A program made the position numbers and the translations under genes. The notes beneath the pieces are model-generated. The model worked only from the letters and a program-made list of their open reading frames with translations, made no database searches and was not told where the DNA came from. A stretch of DNA of 64,000 bases, from the NCBI RefSeq assembly GCF_004364125.1, contig NZ_SNZV01000010.1:1-64000 (forward strand), written 5' to 3'. The DNA comes from Sphingobacterium paludis. GTDB taxonomy: Bacteria > Bacteroidota > Bacteroidia > Sphingobacteriales > Sphingobacteriaceae. This document shows positions 16,112 to 26,161 of this stretch, one piece after another. Each line of letters opens with the position of its first letter. Position 1 is the first letter of the stretch.

Positions 16112-17953
16112 CTATTCAACGGTTACCGATTTGGCGAGGTTTCGCGGTTTATCGACATCCAGCCCGCGGTTAATTCCGATGTAATATGATAACAATTGGA
16201 GCGGTACTACGGACAAGATAGGTGCAATGATTTCATGTATCTGCGGTACAACCATTACATCATCGGCCAAGCCGGCTACCACGTTGTCCCCTTGCGAAAC
16301 AACAGCAATTACTTGTCCTTTTCGCGCTTTGATTTCTTGTATATTGCTCACTATTTTCTCGTGATAGCTATCTTTGGTAGCCACAAAAACGACAGGAAGA
16401 TTTTCATCAACCAGTGCGATAGGCCCGTGCTTCATTTCAGCCGCAGGATATCCTTCGGCATGTATGTACGATACCTCTTTTAACTTCAAAGCTCCTTCCA
16501 AGGCGATAGGAAAATTGAATCCTCTGCCTAAATACAAAAAGTCATTCGCATCCGCATATTTACGGGCGATTTCTTGAATGGCAGCATCTTGCTCTTCCAA
16601 TATATCCTGAACATATTGTGGAACCTTGGCCAAATCCCCCAACAATTTGTTAAACAAGGTCTGATCGATCGTCTGTTTCTCGTACGCCACTTTCAATGCG
16701 ATGAGGTACAATAAAGCCAACTGCGCCGTAAACGCTTTTGTGCTGGCGACTCCAATTTCTGGTCCCGCATGCGTATAGGCTCCTGCATCAGACATCCTAG
16801 CGATAGACGATCCAACCACATTGACCAATCCAAAAATCGTTGCTCCTTGTTTTTTTGCATTTTCAATGGCGACCAATGTATCCGCCGTTTCTCCACTTTG
16901 AGATACGGCAATGATCACGTCCTTGTCCGTGATGATCGGGTTTCTATACCGGAACTCCGAGGCGTACTCTACTTCAACGTTTATGCGGCAAAGCTCTTCG
17001 ATGACATACTCGGCAAGCAGCCCGGCATGCCAGCTTGTACCACAAGCAACGATAATGACGCGGTTTGCATGGATAAGCTTCTCCTTGATCTTGTCCACTC
17101 CGCTCAATGTGATGTGCTGATGCTCCGCATCCAGACGCCCGCGGAGCGAATCGAAAATGGTTTGTGGCTGTTCAAATATTTCTTTAAGCATAAAATGGTC
17201 ATAACCGCCTTTTTCTATCGCAGCCAGTTCGATATCCAACTTTTGCACAAAAGGGGTAATTCGCTCATTACCTAAGTTTTTCAAGATCAATTCATCGGGT
17301 CTTACGATCGCCAGTTCATAATCGTTGATATACACCACTTCTTTGGTATAAGCGAGCATGGGCGAGGCATCAGAGCCTAGGTAATGGGCATTGTTCCCAA
17401 TACCAATGACCAACGGGCTACCTTTCCTTGCAGCGATTATTGTGTCCGGCAGATCTTTATCAATCAATAAAATGACATAGGCCCCAACGACGCGCTTCAA
17501 CGCTACACGAACGGCTTCTTCGAGCGAGCAATCATTATTAATCTTGATATCTTCGATAAAGTTCAACAACACTTCCGAATCCGTATCACTGGCGAAGGTA
17601 TACCCTTTCTGCTGCAGTTCGCTTTTGAGCTGCGCATAGTTTTCAATAATGCCGTTATGGATCATGGCAATATTACCCGAGTTGGAATAGTGTGGGTGTG
17701 CATTTCTGTCTGAAGGCACCCCGTGCGTGGCCCAGCGCGTGTGGCCAATTCCCACGGTCGCCTGAATATTTTTTCCATAAACAAAGTCTTCCAGCGCAGC
17801 GACCTTGCCCTCTTTTTTATACACCTCCAGGGCGTTTCCTGTATGAAGCGCTACGCCGGCGCTGTCATAGCCACGATATTCTAATTTTTTTAATCCGTCA
17901 ATAAGGATCGGATAGGCTAAGTTGCTACCTACGTAGCCAACAATTCCACACAT
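16112..17953 (-). CDS. glmS: Glucosamine--fructose-6-phosphate aminotransferase (isomerising)
   Basis: Makes glucosamine 6-phosphate from fructose 6-phosphate and glutamine, the entry to peptidoglycan and LPS amino sugars. The 613-residue protein starts with MCGIVGYVG, placing the N-terminal nucleophile Cys right after the initiator Met. Other glutaminase landmarks are HTRWATHG and the HNGIIENY loop. Two SIS domains follow (CGTSWHAG, SQSGETADT, GRGFNFPIALEGALKLKE), and the protein ends in the conserved PRNLAKSVTVE. No ribozyme-like leader was recognised upstream. It forms an operon with DUF4954. Confidence 0.96.
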   Translation of the reverse strand: MCGIVGYVGSNLAYPILIDGLKKLEYRGYDSAGVALHTGNALEVYKKEGKVAALEDFVYGKNIQATVGIGHTRWATHGVPSDRNAHPHYSNSGNIAMIHNGIIENYAQLKSELQQKGYTFASDTDSEVLLNFIEDIKINNDCSLEEAVRVALKRVVGAYVILLIDKDLPDTIIAARKGSPLVIGIGNNAHYLGSDASPMLAYTKEVVYINDYELAIVRPDELILKNLGNERITPFVQKLDIELAAIEKGGYDHFMLKEIFEQPQTIFDSLRGRLDAEHQHITLSGVDKIKEKLIHANRVIIVACGTSWHAGLLAEYVIEELCRINVEVEYASEFRYRNPIITDKDVIIAVSQSGETADTLVAIENAKKQGATIFGLVNVVGSSIARMSDAGAYTHAGPEIGVASTKAFTAQLALLYLIALKVAYEKQTIDQTLFNKLLGDLAKVPQYVQDILEEQDAAIQEIARKYADANDFLYLGRGFNFPIALEGALKLKEVSYIHAEGYPAAEMKHGPIALVDENLPVVFVATKDSYHEKIVSNIQEIKARKGQVIAVVSQGDNVVAGLADDVMVVPQIHEIIAPILSVVPLQLLSYYIGINRGLDVDKPRNLAKSVTVE

Positions 17954-18084
17954 AAATAATTGCGTTTAATTTTTTTACAAAGGCTAAATATAGGACAAAT
18001 TACGTACCGCAATCGATTGATTAGCCGTATTTATTGAAAAACATTTAGCAATCTGCGTCGTTCTAACAACAAAAACGTTTTACT

Positions 18085-18843
18085 ATGCGCGCAATTTGGA
18101 CAGGGGCAATTGGCTTCGGCCTGGTGAATATACCGATTAAGATATTTAGCGCGATCCAGACTAGCCAGCTGGATCTAGATATGTTAGACAGAAAGGACCT
18201 GTCCAACATCCGTTTTAAACGGGTAAATGACAAATCGGGTAAGGAAGTGCCCTGGGACAACATTGTGAAGGGTTACTTTTTGAAAGATAAGTATGTCGTG
18301 TTGGAGGAGGCGGATTTTGAGGATGCCCTGCCCGAGAAAAACAAGATGATCAATCTACAGACTTTTGTCAAAGAAAGAGATATCGACAGTATCTATTTTG
18401 ATACGCCGTACTATCTGGAACCGCAAAAAGGTGGCGAAAAGGCATATTCGCTGCTGTATAAATCGCTGGAAAAAACCGGGCATGTGGGTCTGAGCACATT
18501 TGTCATGCGCACCACAGAAAACCTGGCAATCGTCCGTCCGCGCGACGGTATGTTGCTGCTCAACAAATTACGATTTGAAGAAGAAATTCGTGATACCGGA
18601 GATTTGAATGTGCCCAACAGCCGTATTTCAAAAGGAGAGATGGATATGGCTGTAAAACTGATTAAACAAAACAGCTCGGACTTTGACATATCCGGCTATC
18701 GCAATGAATATAGCAAAGAACTTTTGAAAATTATCAAGAAGAAAGCGCAGGGAAAACGCGCAACGATTCGCAAGATCAATGTGGACAAAGAAAATACCAA
18801 GGCATCAGAGCTCTTGGCCAAACTAAAAGCGAGTTTAGGCTAG
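18085..18843 (+). CDS. ku: Ku protein of bacterial end joining
   Basis: Binds DNA double-strand ends as a ring-shaped homodimer and recruits LigD. The 252-residue protein begins with the typical MRAIWTGAIGFGLVNIPIKIF. The core contains the conserved SNIRFKRVNDKSGKEV and YYLEPQKGGEKAYSLL, and the protein has a short basic C-terminal tail. It is a single Ku core without extra domains, as usual in Bacteroidota. It converges with ligD, whose end is 54 bases away; both products act in the same pathway. Confidence 0.95.
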   Translation: MRAIWTGAIGFGLVNIPIKIFSAIQTSQLDLDMLDRKDLSNIRFKRVNDKSGKEVPWDNIVKGYFLKDKYVVLEEADFEDALPEKNKMINLQTFVKERDIDSIYFDTPYYLEPQKGGEKAYSLLYKSLEKTGHVGLSTFVMRTTENLAIVRPRDGMLLLNKLRFEEEIRDTGDLNVPNSRISKGEMDMAVKLIKQNSSDFDISGYRNEYSKELLKIIKKKAQGKRATIRKINVDKENTKASELLAKLKASLG

Positions 18844-18897
18844 CGCTAGCACGACAGGTCATACAACGAAGTCGCGGGATGTGCGTGCGCTATCCTG

Positions 18898-21411
18898 TTA
18901 AAAAGAGGCAATCGCTTTTTTAAGGTTTGCCTTCTCTTGAAAAATGTCTTTCCAGGGATCAGGCTTTGAAGCCATTCGCTCGAGCACGGTCTGCATGGTG
19001 AATTGCTGAATGGTCAATTCATCGTTGACCTCCGACCATTCCAACGGAGTAGAGACCGTTGCGCCGGGTTTAGGCCTTACGGAGTATGGCGCTACCACCG
19101 TTTGCGCGCGTTTATTCTGCATATAATCCAGGTATATTTTATTCTTTCGCTTCGTGGGCGACCGTTCTAGGCTTGTGGTCTGTGGATGCTGCTCATGCAC
19201 AAGTTCGGCAACCATCTGCACGAAATCTCGTGCCACGTCAAAATCATACTGCCCGGCAACATGAATGTAAATATGTAGACCCGTGGAACCTGAAGTTTTT
19301 ACAAAATTTTTCACGCCCGCTTCTTCCAAAATATCGTGGGCTGTATTCGCTACAGCGACGACCTCGGCAAAATCTGCTCCGTTTGGATCGAGATCCAGTA
19401 CTGCGAACGTCGGGTTCGTCTTTTTTCGATAACTGGCAAGCCAGGGATTAATTTCTATAGACCCCATATTGGCAATCCAAAGCAACGTGGGCAGGTCGTT
19501 ACAAAGTAGGTAATTGACAACGTTTCCTGTAGATTCCGATTCCAGCTCCACGGTTTTTAGCCAGCTCGGTCCTGTACCCTTATCGACATCTTTTTGAAAA
19601 AAGCTGGATGCCTCTACGCCATTGGGAAAGCGATTCATAGAGATAGGCTTATCCTTCAAATAAGGCAAGATGAAATCGCCCATTTGCTCGTAGTAATCCA
19701 GCAGGTCACCTTTCGTTATCTGCTCCGCTGGCCAATATATTTTTTTTTGATTGGAAAGCTTCAACTTTTTGCGTCCAAAGGTAAGCTCTCTTTCATTCTG
19801 GATATCTTTTATCGGAATAACGCGCTTGATGTCTGCCAAGGCCTTGTCGTCGCGAAGTGCCTTGAACACAGGGTGGCGGAGATGGCCGTCAGCGGTCCAT
19901 TCACTATATACTATTTCAGCGATCAGTTTAGGTTTTACCCAGGCCACACTTTTCTCGTTAGCCACCGCAACATCCTTTGAAAATGGCTTTTTCTCAACAA
20001 TATCGTTATCCAGCTCATGTTTCATCTCGCGTAACACATCGTCGGGGAAGCCGGTACCTACATTACCAATATAGACCAAACCTTGCTCACCTTGCACCGC
20101 GAGAACCAATGCGCCAAAACCTACTCGGCTTCCGCTTGGCTTGGTAAAACCTACGATAATAGCCTCTTGCGATTGTTGCAGCTTGAGTTTCCGCCATAAG
20201 GCTGATCGCTTGCCAGATACGTAGCGACTATCGGCCTGTTTGGCAATAACACCTTCCCAATTCTTCTTATGGGCACGCTGCATGGCGTGTTCCAGATCTT
20301 CTTTTAATTCGGGCACCATCAACACGTTGGCCAACGAAAGCTTCGAAAATAACCGGCGCAATAAATCCTTACGGTCTGACAAGGGAAAATCCCGAAGATC
20401 ATTCCCATCTAACATGAGTATATCGAAAATATAGTACCGCAATTTAAATTTCGCAGGTAGCGGTTCGCCATGTTGCAGGAGCTGGAAATTGGACTGGCCT
20501 TTTGGATCCTCCGCTACGACTTCGCCGTCTAGGATGACTGATTTTCCTAGCTGTTGGAGCGCCTGGACTATGGACGGGAATTTGCTATTAAAATTGATGC
20601 CGTTGCGGGAGGTTAGCTTCACGGTCTTGTCCGTTACTTGGGCAATAGTCCGGAAGCCATCCAATTTTTGCTCGAAGATCCATTCCTCGTCCTCATTAAC
20701 ATTTTCGGAAAGTACAGCAAGCATCGGTTCGAATATCGCTCCGCGGGCTTCCTTATCATTCGTTTCTGCGCTTTTTTTATCCGTGGCAGCAGGCTTATCG
20801 GCAGACCTCTTTCCGCCGCGTCCCGAACCTCCATGTTGCGATTTTCGGAATAACTTACCCTGCTCTTTGATCGCTGCCGGTATTTCGTCTTCCGCATTGT
20901 ATCCATCGGCCATCGCATATTTATCCTGATGTTTAATAAGGAGCCAAGCATTATCCTCTTGTGGATTTTTTATACGCACAAGCGCGAACTCGCCTTTTAA
21001 CTTTTTACCCTGCAGCACAATCTTAATACTTCCCTTTTCAAGTGCCTCCAAGAGTTCTTGCTCCCCCTCGCCTCTTTCTAGCGCGGTGTAGTACCCTTCG
21101 TCGAATATAGAAACGGTCCCAAAGCCGTAGTTACCCTTTGGAATCTCGCCTTCAAACGTGCGATAGCTTAGGGGATGGTCTTCCACCATAACGGCCAAAC
21201 GCTTGTCTTTAGGATCTAGCGAAGGGCCTTTGGGCACGGCCCAGCTCTTAAGCACACCCTCCATTTCCAGACGAAAGTCGTAATGCAAGCGGGAGGCATG
21301 GTGCCGCTGCACGACAAAGCGCAGCTTCTTCCCTTTGCCGGAGAGGGCACCCTTCGGCTCCTTTGTTTTTTCAAAGTTTCGTTTTTGATTGTATTTCTCC
21401 AGCGCTGCCAT
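18898..21411 (-). CDS. ligD: ATP-dependent DNA ligase D (phosphoesterase-ligase-polymerase)
   Basis: The multifunctional end-joining ligase, 837 residues, with the three modules in the order phosphoesterase, ligase, polymerase. The N-terminal 3'-phosphoesterase (about 1-190) shows RHHASRLHYDFRLE and the GNYGFGTVSIFD region. A low-complexity basic linker follows (about 190-222). The ligase domain has the adenylated Lys249 in EQKLDGFR. The primase-like polymerase occupies the last 290 residues, with LKLSNQKKIYWP at its start and the metal-binding LDLDP. All modules look intact. It is paired with ku on the opposite strand. Confidence 0.95.
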   Translation of the reverse strand: MAALEKYNQKRNFEKTKEPKGALSGKGKKLRFVVQRHHASRLHYDFRLEMEGVLKSWAVPKGPSLDPKDKRLAVMVEDHPLSYRTFEGEIPKGNYGFGTVSIFDEGYYTALERGEGEQELLEALEKGSIKIVLQGKKLKGEFALVRIKNPQEDNAWLLIKHQDKYAMADGYNAEDEIPAAIKEQGKLFRKSQHGGSGRGGKRSADKPAATDKKSAETNDKEARGAIFEPMLAVLSENVNEDEEWIFEQKLDGFRTIAQVTDKTVKLTSRNGINFNSKFPSIVQALQQLGKSVILDGEVVAEDPKGQSNFQLLQHGEPLPAKFKLRYYIFDILMLDGNDLRDFPLSDRKDLLRRLFSKLSLANVLMVPELKEDLEHAMQRAHKKNWEGVIAKQADSRYVSGKRSALWRKLKLQQSQEAIIVGFTKPSGSRVGFGALVLAVQGEQGLVYIGNVGTGFPDDVLREMKHELDNDIVEKKPFSKDVAVANEKSVAWVKPKLIAEIVYSEWTADGHLRHPVFKALRDDKALADIKRVIPIKDIQNERELTFGRKKLKLSNQKKIYWPAEQITKGDLLDYYEQMGDFILPYLKDKPISMNRFPNGVEASSFFQKDVDKGTGPSWLKTVELESESTGNVVNYLLCNDLPTLLWIANMGSIEINPWLASYRKKTNPTFAVLDLDPNGADFAEVVAVANTAHDILEEAGVKNFVKTSGSTGLHIYIHVAGQYDFDVARDFVQMVAELVHEQHPQTTSLERSPTKRKNKIYLDYMQNKRAQTVVAPYSVRPKPGATVSTPLEWSEVNDELTIQQFTMQTVLERMASKPDPWKDIFQEKANLKKAIASF

Positions 21412-21483
21412 ACGCTATGAACAGCCGACGATAGTATTTGTTTTTAGTTGTGCATCGGGCAGAAACGACGCTAAAGAGCTGCA

Positions 21484-23208
21484 TTAACGGATTTGTCCGC
21501 TCTCGCGAAAATCCTTCAAAATAGCATCGATAATGATGTTCGAGACCGACTTACGGATAAATAAACGATTGAGTGCCTTAAACCAGAAATTTCCAATGGT
21601 GGCATTTAAAACCGCTTCCAATCGTTGCTTAATCTTTTGTTTGTAGCGCTTGTTAAAATCGGCTTCGGCAATTACCGGAAAGTCCATAAAATCTAACTGG
21701 GCGTCTGCTCCGAACTTTTCGTGATCCATCTCGTTGGTTCGTGCTTTAATCACCCGCAGGTCAGGTATGATTGGAAAGAGATTTCGGCTTTGCACATCAA
21801 ATTGCTTTTCATTAAATGCGAATCTCACCTTGGCCAAATCGTGCGGTTCGCGCCCCAGCCTGCTTGCCACTTCGCCTTCTGGCAGCGCAAAATAGTATCG
21901 TAAAAACGCTTGACAATTCAACCTTCCCAAATGATAATCGTGTAATCGGAACGATTTATCCATAAAGCCTCCAAAGCCACTGAAGGGGGCTGAGGCTAGC
22001 TGCTTTTTCACGGGAGTCATCACCTTGCCCACTTTAAGTTTACGAACGGGTTGAATCAGAAACTTGGTGTGGTCGCGCCCTTCGATGGCATCCAATATCC
22101 CATCTTGGTTGAACATCGCCTGATTGCGCAGCGCCTTAAACATCCCTTTCGCTACCGTAATAATATCCGGGCGCGGGTTTTCGTCTTCCACATCGTGATC
22201 ACTATTGGGGAAAGGATCAATCATCACGACGGCGTATCGATCGCTTAAATTGGCTGGGTTTTTCTCCCTAAGCACTTTTAGACCTACTGCAAAGGGTTCA
22301 TTGTTGATCAGACCACCGTCGATTGAATTGAATTTATATACCGAGCTTTCTTTAATCAGCGGTCGGATGCCTTTTTGCTGCCCGAAAAGATAGTTTGGAT
22401 AACGGCTTATAAATTCTTGCGATATGGCTACTTCACGCGATTTCAAACCTATTGGAAACGCCGCTGTACTGAGCGTAGCTTCCTTTAGGTAATTCATATC
22501 TCTTGGATTACGGAGATTGAGGACATAGTACAGCTCATTCCCGGGAGGAATCCCTTCGGGCAAATCTTTATGCGCTAATTTGTATCGAAAAAAACCCGCG
22601 TGGCTTGTGATCATAGGGCCGGTTTTTCCGTAGCCTCCAAAATCCAGCTGAAAATTGATGCCGCGTAAGTTTGTGGTGGTTAATACGAGATCGAGATCTG
22701 GTGAAATATAGGATGGGTATTCTTGCAGCTGATTAAGTTGCAACATATTGTTTGCTATGGCATCAATAGGATCTGCATTCAAAAGCGCTTCAGGCTTTTC
22801 CCCCTTTTTAAGCTTCTTAAGGTCGTCTTTCGCCAGCATCTTCTCGAAAGTATCCGACTGATCGTCATCTGCCATTTCAACCCAACTTTGATAAAATCGG
22901 TTCATTTTGCCCTGCGGGTTATCCTTATTGACAGGCCGATAATCTTTGTCAACCAAATTGAGCATCGTCAGCGCGCCCGTTATCCCACCGGCTGACGCCC
23001 CACTGATCACGTCAATTTCTACCTCGTGCATCGGGATGGAATGGTCATAATCTGCATGTGTAACCCCACGTGCTATGTTTTTCTGTTTTGCCTTTTCCCA
23101 CAGATCCAAGGTTTCCAAAAGGTAGTCCATAACACCGGCAGTGAAAGCGCCAGCAGAGACGGCTCCCGCCATCGTCAGACAGATTTTAAACTTTTGTTTT
23201 TCTTCCAT
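21484..23208 (-). CDS. Patatin-like phospholipase
   Basis: A 574-residue serine lipase-type hydrolase. The oxyanion-hole region lies near the N-terminus (LTMAGAVSAGAFTAGVMDYL), the nucleophile serine is in GASAGG (G-x-S-x-G), and the catalytic Asp is in the IDGGLINNEP motif. There is no signal peptide, so it is probably cytoplasmic or peripheral on the inner membrane. The long C-terminal part beyond the patatin core is typical of large bacterial members with unknown substrates. It lies 73 bases upstream of ligD in the same direction, with no functional link apparent. Confidence 0.88.
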   Translation of the reverse strand: MEEKQKFKICLTMAGAVSAGAFTAGVMDYLLETLDLWEKAKQKNIARGVTHADYDHSIPMHEVEIDVISGASAGGITGALTMLNLVDKDYRPVNKDNPQGKMNRFYQSWVEMADDDQSDTFEKMLAKDDLKKLKKGEKPEALLNADPIDAIANNMLQLNQLQEYPSYISPDLDLVLTTTNLRGINFQLDFGGYGKTGPMITSHAGFFRYKLAHKDLPEGIPPGNELYYVLNLRNPRDMNYLKEATLSTAAFPIGLKSREVAISQEFISRYPNYLFGQQKGIRPLIKESSVYKFNSIDGGLINNEPFAVGLKVLREKNPANLSDRYAVVMIDPFPNSDHDVEDENPRPDIITVAKGMFKALRNQAMFNQDGILDAIEGRDHTKFLIQPVRKLKVGKVMTPVKKQLASAPFSGFGGFMDKSFRLHDYHLGRLNCQAFLRYYFALPEGEVASRLGREPHDLAKVRFAFNEKQFDVQSRNLFPIIPDLRVIKARTNEMDHEKFGADAQLDFMDFPVIAEADFNKRYKQKIKQRLEAVLNATIGNFWFKALNRLFIRKSVSNIIIDAILKDFRESGQIR

Positions 23209-23485
23209 GCGAGATGATGTTTAATAAAGACGGTCGTTTGATGAGCAGTTATCAATAATAGTAAAACAAAAGATATTCGTCAAGCGGAAAGGTATTATTT
23301 CTCAAAAAATAATGAAAAATTAACGGCATATTTTCATCCAGAAATGTAGTCTAGAGCTGCCGATACTAGGTTTAGATAGGGCATTGATGCACACGTATAA
23401 CCCTATTACTCATTACTTCTTTTAGAGAAGCGGCCATTTACACAATCGAAATGACCACTTACTCAAAAGAAAAACAATTTACCGG

Positions 23486-24514
23486 TTACCAGTCTTTTGT
23501 ATATCGATGCGTGGTGTCAAAAACCAACTCGTCATCAAATAAAATAGAAGCTATATTTTGCAAGGCGGGCATTTGGCGGCTGGAGAAGTTTGCCCGATTT
23601 GGATCAAAGGCAAATATCAGGTGTGCGCCATATCCGCCAGACCTAAGATTTTGTAGCGCTGCCGTGGTTGGATATCTGTTCAGGGCATATTCACCAGATG
23701 ACATCCCCCAACCTGACCGAGGCAGGCCTGGGTATCTAGTGCTTAAATCAAACGATGCTAAGTAATCATGCAGTGCATAATCGATGTACGCGCCGGCTTG
23801 CGCCTGTGGTATTGCATTTGCACCTCCGAAGTCTCCGGTCAAACTATAAACATACACCATGACAAGCTTTTCGGGCATCGCCATTTTTGTCTCGTAACAT
23901 AAGCGTGCTGCAGCCCGATAGGAAGGTGTGACAAAACCCGGGGGCGGTGGATTTTCGTACCTAGAGTACTCGTCATCGAAGAAAACCCCATCCAGATCAT
24001 ATGTTGCGCAAACATTCCGAATTTCACTGGCAAAGTCACGCGCTGTTTGCTCATCCAGATTGGCCACACCTGCACGATCGTGATTGCCAAGAATACTAAG
24101 GATGACCTTCATGCCCCTATCCTTCAGCGGCTTTAAATATTTATCCTTATTTTCCAACAGGTGCGTAACGTTATCATTGTGTGTAACACGCACTTTCCCA
24201 GTTTGCTGATCGTAATTAATATTGGAAGAAAATAAAATGACCATGTCAACTAACGGCTTGCCGCTATTTTTTAAGGTCAAGCTCAAGTTGTTAAGGGGGT
24301 TCGTGTCATTTACTTCCATACAACTGACGATCTTAATCCCGGTAGATTTCTCCGCAGAAGCCACCGGTAGCTGATCTTGGTTGGATGTGATAAGCGCCTC
24401 TTCCGCGGGTGCCACGTCGAGTACCTCTTGCTTGCAGGATAAAAACAATAAGGCCGATAGACCTAAAACGAGGTTTCTAAATTTTGCAGTTTTTTGCATG
24501 ATTAAATAGCTCAT
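23486..24514 (-). CDS. Endo F1-like endo-beta-N-acetylglucosaminidase, lipoprotein
   Basis: A GH18 enzyme that cuts between the two GlcNAc residues of N-linked high-mannose glycans. In the reading from 24544 the catalytic block LDGVFFDDEY spans residues 184-193, with acid Glu192. This block, the PPPPGFVTPS segment, the FAFDPNR strand and the C-terminal YTKDW agree closely with my memory of Elizabethkingia Endo F1. The lipobox LFLSC predicts a lipid-anchored protein. Three ATGs (24544, 24514, 24499) could start it; 24514 or 24499 gives a more normal lipoprotein signal. No glycan-uptake genes flank it, so it acts alone or with distant loci. Confidence 0.9.
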   Translation of the reverse strand: MSYLIMQKTAKFRNLVLGLSALLFLSCKQEVLDVAPAEEALITSNQDQLPVASAEKSTGIKIVSCMEVNDTNPLNNLSLTLKNSGKPLVDMVILFSSNINYDQQTGKVRVTHNDNVTHLLENKDKYLKPLKDRGMKVILSILGNHDRAGVANLDEQTARDFASEIRNVCATYDLDGVFFDDEYSRYENPPPPGFVTPSYRAAARLCYETKMAMPEKLVMVYVYSLTGDFGGANAIPQAQAGAYIDYALHDYLASFDLSTRYPGLPRSGWGMSSGEYALNRYPTTAALQNLRSGGYGAHLIFAFDPNRANFSSRQMPALQNIASILFDDELVFDTTHRYTKDW

Positions 24515-25105
24515 AGTCTTGACTTTTAATTTCTTAAAACGCATTCCCGTGTTTCAGCCACGACAATAGATGGCGTCACGTATTTTCACGAGAAAATTAA
24601 TTTTCATCAGCATAGACTGAAGACATGTGCCGGCTTGCTACCTATGTCAGCTTATCATAGTCGCTACAAAACCTGTAAACCAGTAAAAACAAATTACCAA
24701 ACCTAAATCCCAACTATCATCCGCTTGAAACATTACTCTCGAAAGCATATACAAATTACTACGCGACAAACGTACGCTCCCAAACCTTTCTAGCAGCCCA
24801 AAATGGCCAATATCAGCAAATATTTATCCCACAACAGATGTTCGCCATTAGCAAACCCTCCTTCATTAATCAATCATCATAAAGCGATTTAAATATAACA
24901 AAATAATTACATTAAATAGCATAAAAAGAGTATTTATTCTATCTAAATGAAATATTCAAAACACATAAACATATTCGACGCTCAATCTACTTACATTTAT
25001 TACCTCCAGAAGCGCTAATGTAGCCGCAATATTTCCAATGATCATTATTTAAAATAAATATTTAATCGAAACTCTTCTCCTGACATGGTCTTCATTCTCG
25101 GACTA
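24515..25105. other. AT-rich intergenic region
   Basis: About 590 bases without a supportable gene. A minus-strand -7 box TAGGTTTG (24698-24705) could drive the Endo F1-like gene with a leader of nearly 200 bases. Bases 24880-25080 are notably AT-rich. I see no RNA gene, repeat or hairpin of note. Confidence 0.5.
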
Positions 25106-26124
25106 CTAAAATCTCAATTTGCTTTTTAGCACATCCAAATGTTGATCGGTGATGTCCAAGTGTGTGACAAAGCGAACTAAATAGGTATCGAATGCCACAG
25201 CGTATATGCCCACATCTTTTAATTTAGACACGAAGGTTGCAGCATTCATCTTGCCGTCCAGTTCGGCCATTACGATATTTGTTGACACCGGATAACAGCC
25301 CTTTACATGGGAGTTTTGCGTCAATATATCGGCTAGGTCTTTTGCTCTTCGATGGTCATCCTTTAGGCGGTCGACATGATGGTCAAGGCATAAATCCCTG
25401 CAGCAGCTAGTGCACCGGCTTGCCTCCATCCTCCGCCCATCACTTTACGAAAACGCCGTGCCTTGCTTACCAACTCTTGGGAACCGATCAACACCGACCC
25501 TACCGGGCAGCCCAACCCTTTTGACAGACAAATGGAGATGCTATCAAAATCTTTCCCATAGTCTTGCGGTGTTTGCTCCGTCTCGACCAAGGCGTTAAAG
25601 AGTCGCGCTCCGTCTAGGTGTAAGATAAGTCCATTCTTTTTGCAAACTTGTTTGATCCGCTTTATTTCGTCAAAATCATACATGCTGCCCCCGCCCTTAT
25701 TAACCGTATTCTCGAGGCATACAAGTTTTGTGATCGGCTGGTGTATATCATGTGGATTGTTGATCGATCGCTCGACCATTTCCGCGGTAAGCCTCCCGAG
25801 GTCGCCATCCAACGGCCTCACCGAAGCAAAAGCGTTCAACGCAATTCCGCCACCTTCATACAGGTAGATATGGGCTAGCTTGTCACAAATCACCTCATCT
25901 CCGGGCTGTACATGCACCCGTATCGCCAATTGGTTGGTCATGGTTCCAGTAGGACAAAACAAAGCGGCCTCCCGGCCAAACATATCGGCTACTTTTGCCT
26001 CCAACTTATTAACTGTGACGTCTTCACCATAGACATCATCGCCCAGTTCAGCCATTTCCATCGCCGCACGCATGCCCGCTGTGGGCAACGTTACGGTATC
26101 ACTACGCAAATCAATTTTCATCAT
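25106..26124 (-). pseudogene. Low-specificity L-threonine aldolase, frameshifted
   Basis: A PLP enzyme cleaving threonine/allo-threonine to glycine and acetaldehyde, here broken by a one-base deletion. From the ATG at 26124 (or 26121, MKIDLRSDT) the reading runs normally through the DGARLFNA and PLP-binding SICLSKGLGCPVGS motifs to AAAGIYAL. It then goes out of frame into TIMSTA and a stop. The sequence near 25384 reads GGTCAAGGC where GGTCCAAGGC would restore LDHHVDRLKDDH and the rest of the C-terminus to 25106. With the missing base restored, 339 residues result, the normal length. It follows the PfkB kinase by 37 bases. A sequencing error is possible. Confidence 0.85.
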
Positions 26125-26161
26125 GATCAATTTTATTGTTTATACACCGTACTTGCAAACA

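Noticed and set aside
16112..18084. glmS ribozyme upstream of glmS
   Set aside because: The 131-base upstream region does not show the ribozyme core, and the ribozyme is known mainly from Firmicutes.
18839..18850. Perfect palindrome GCTAGCGCTAGC at the end of ku
   Set aside because: Without a spacer or T-run it is a poor terminator, and short palindromes of this kind arise by chance; no function claimed.
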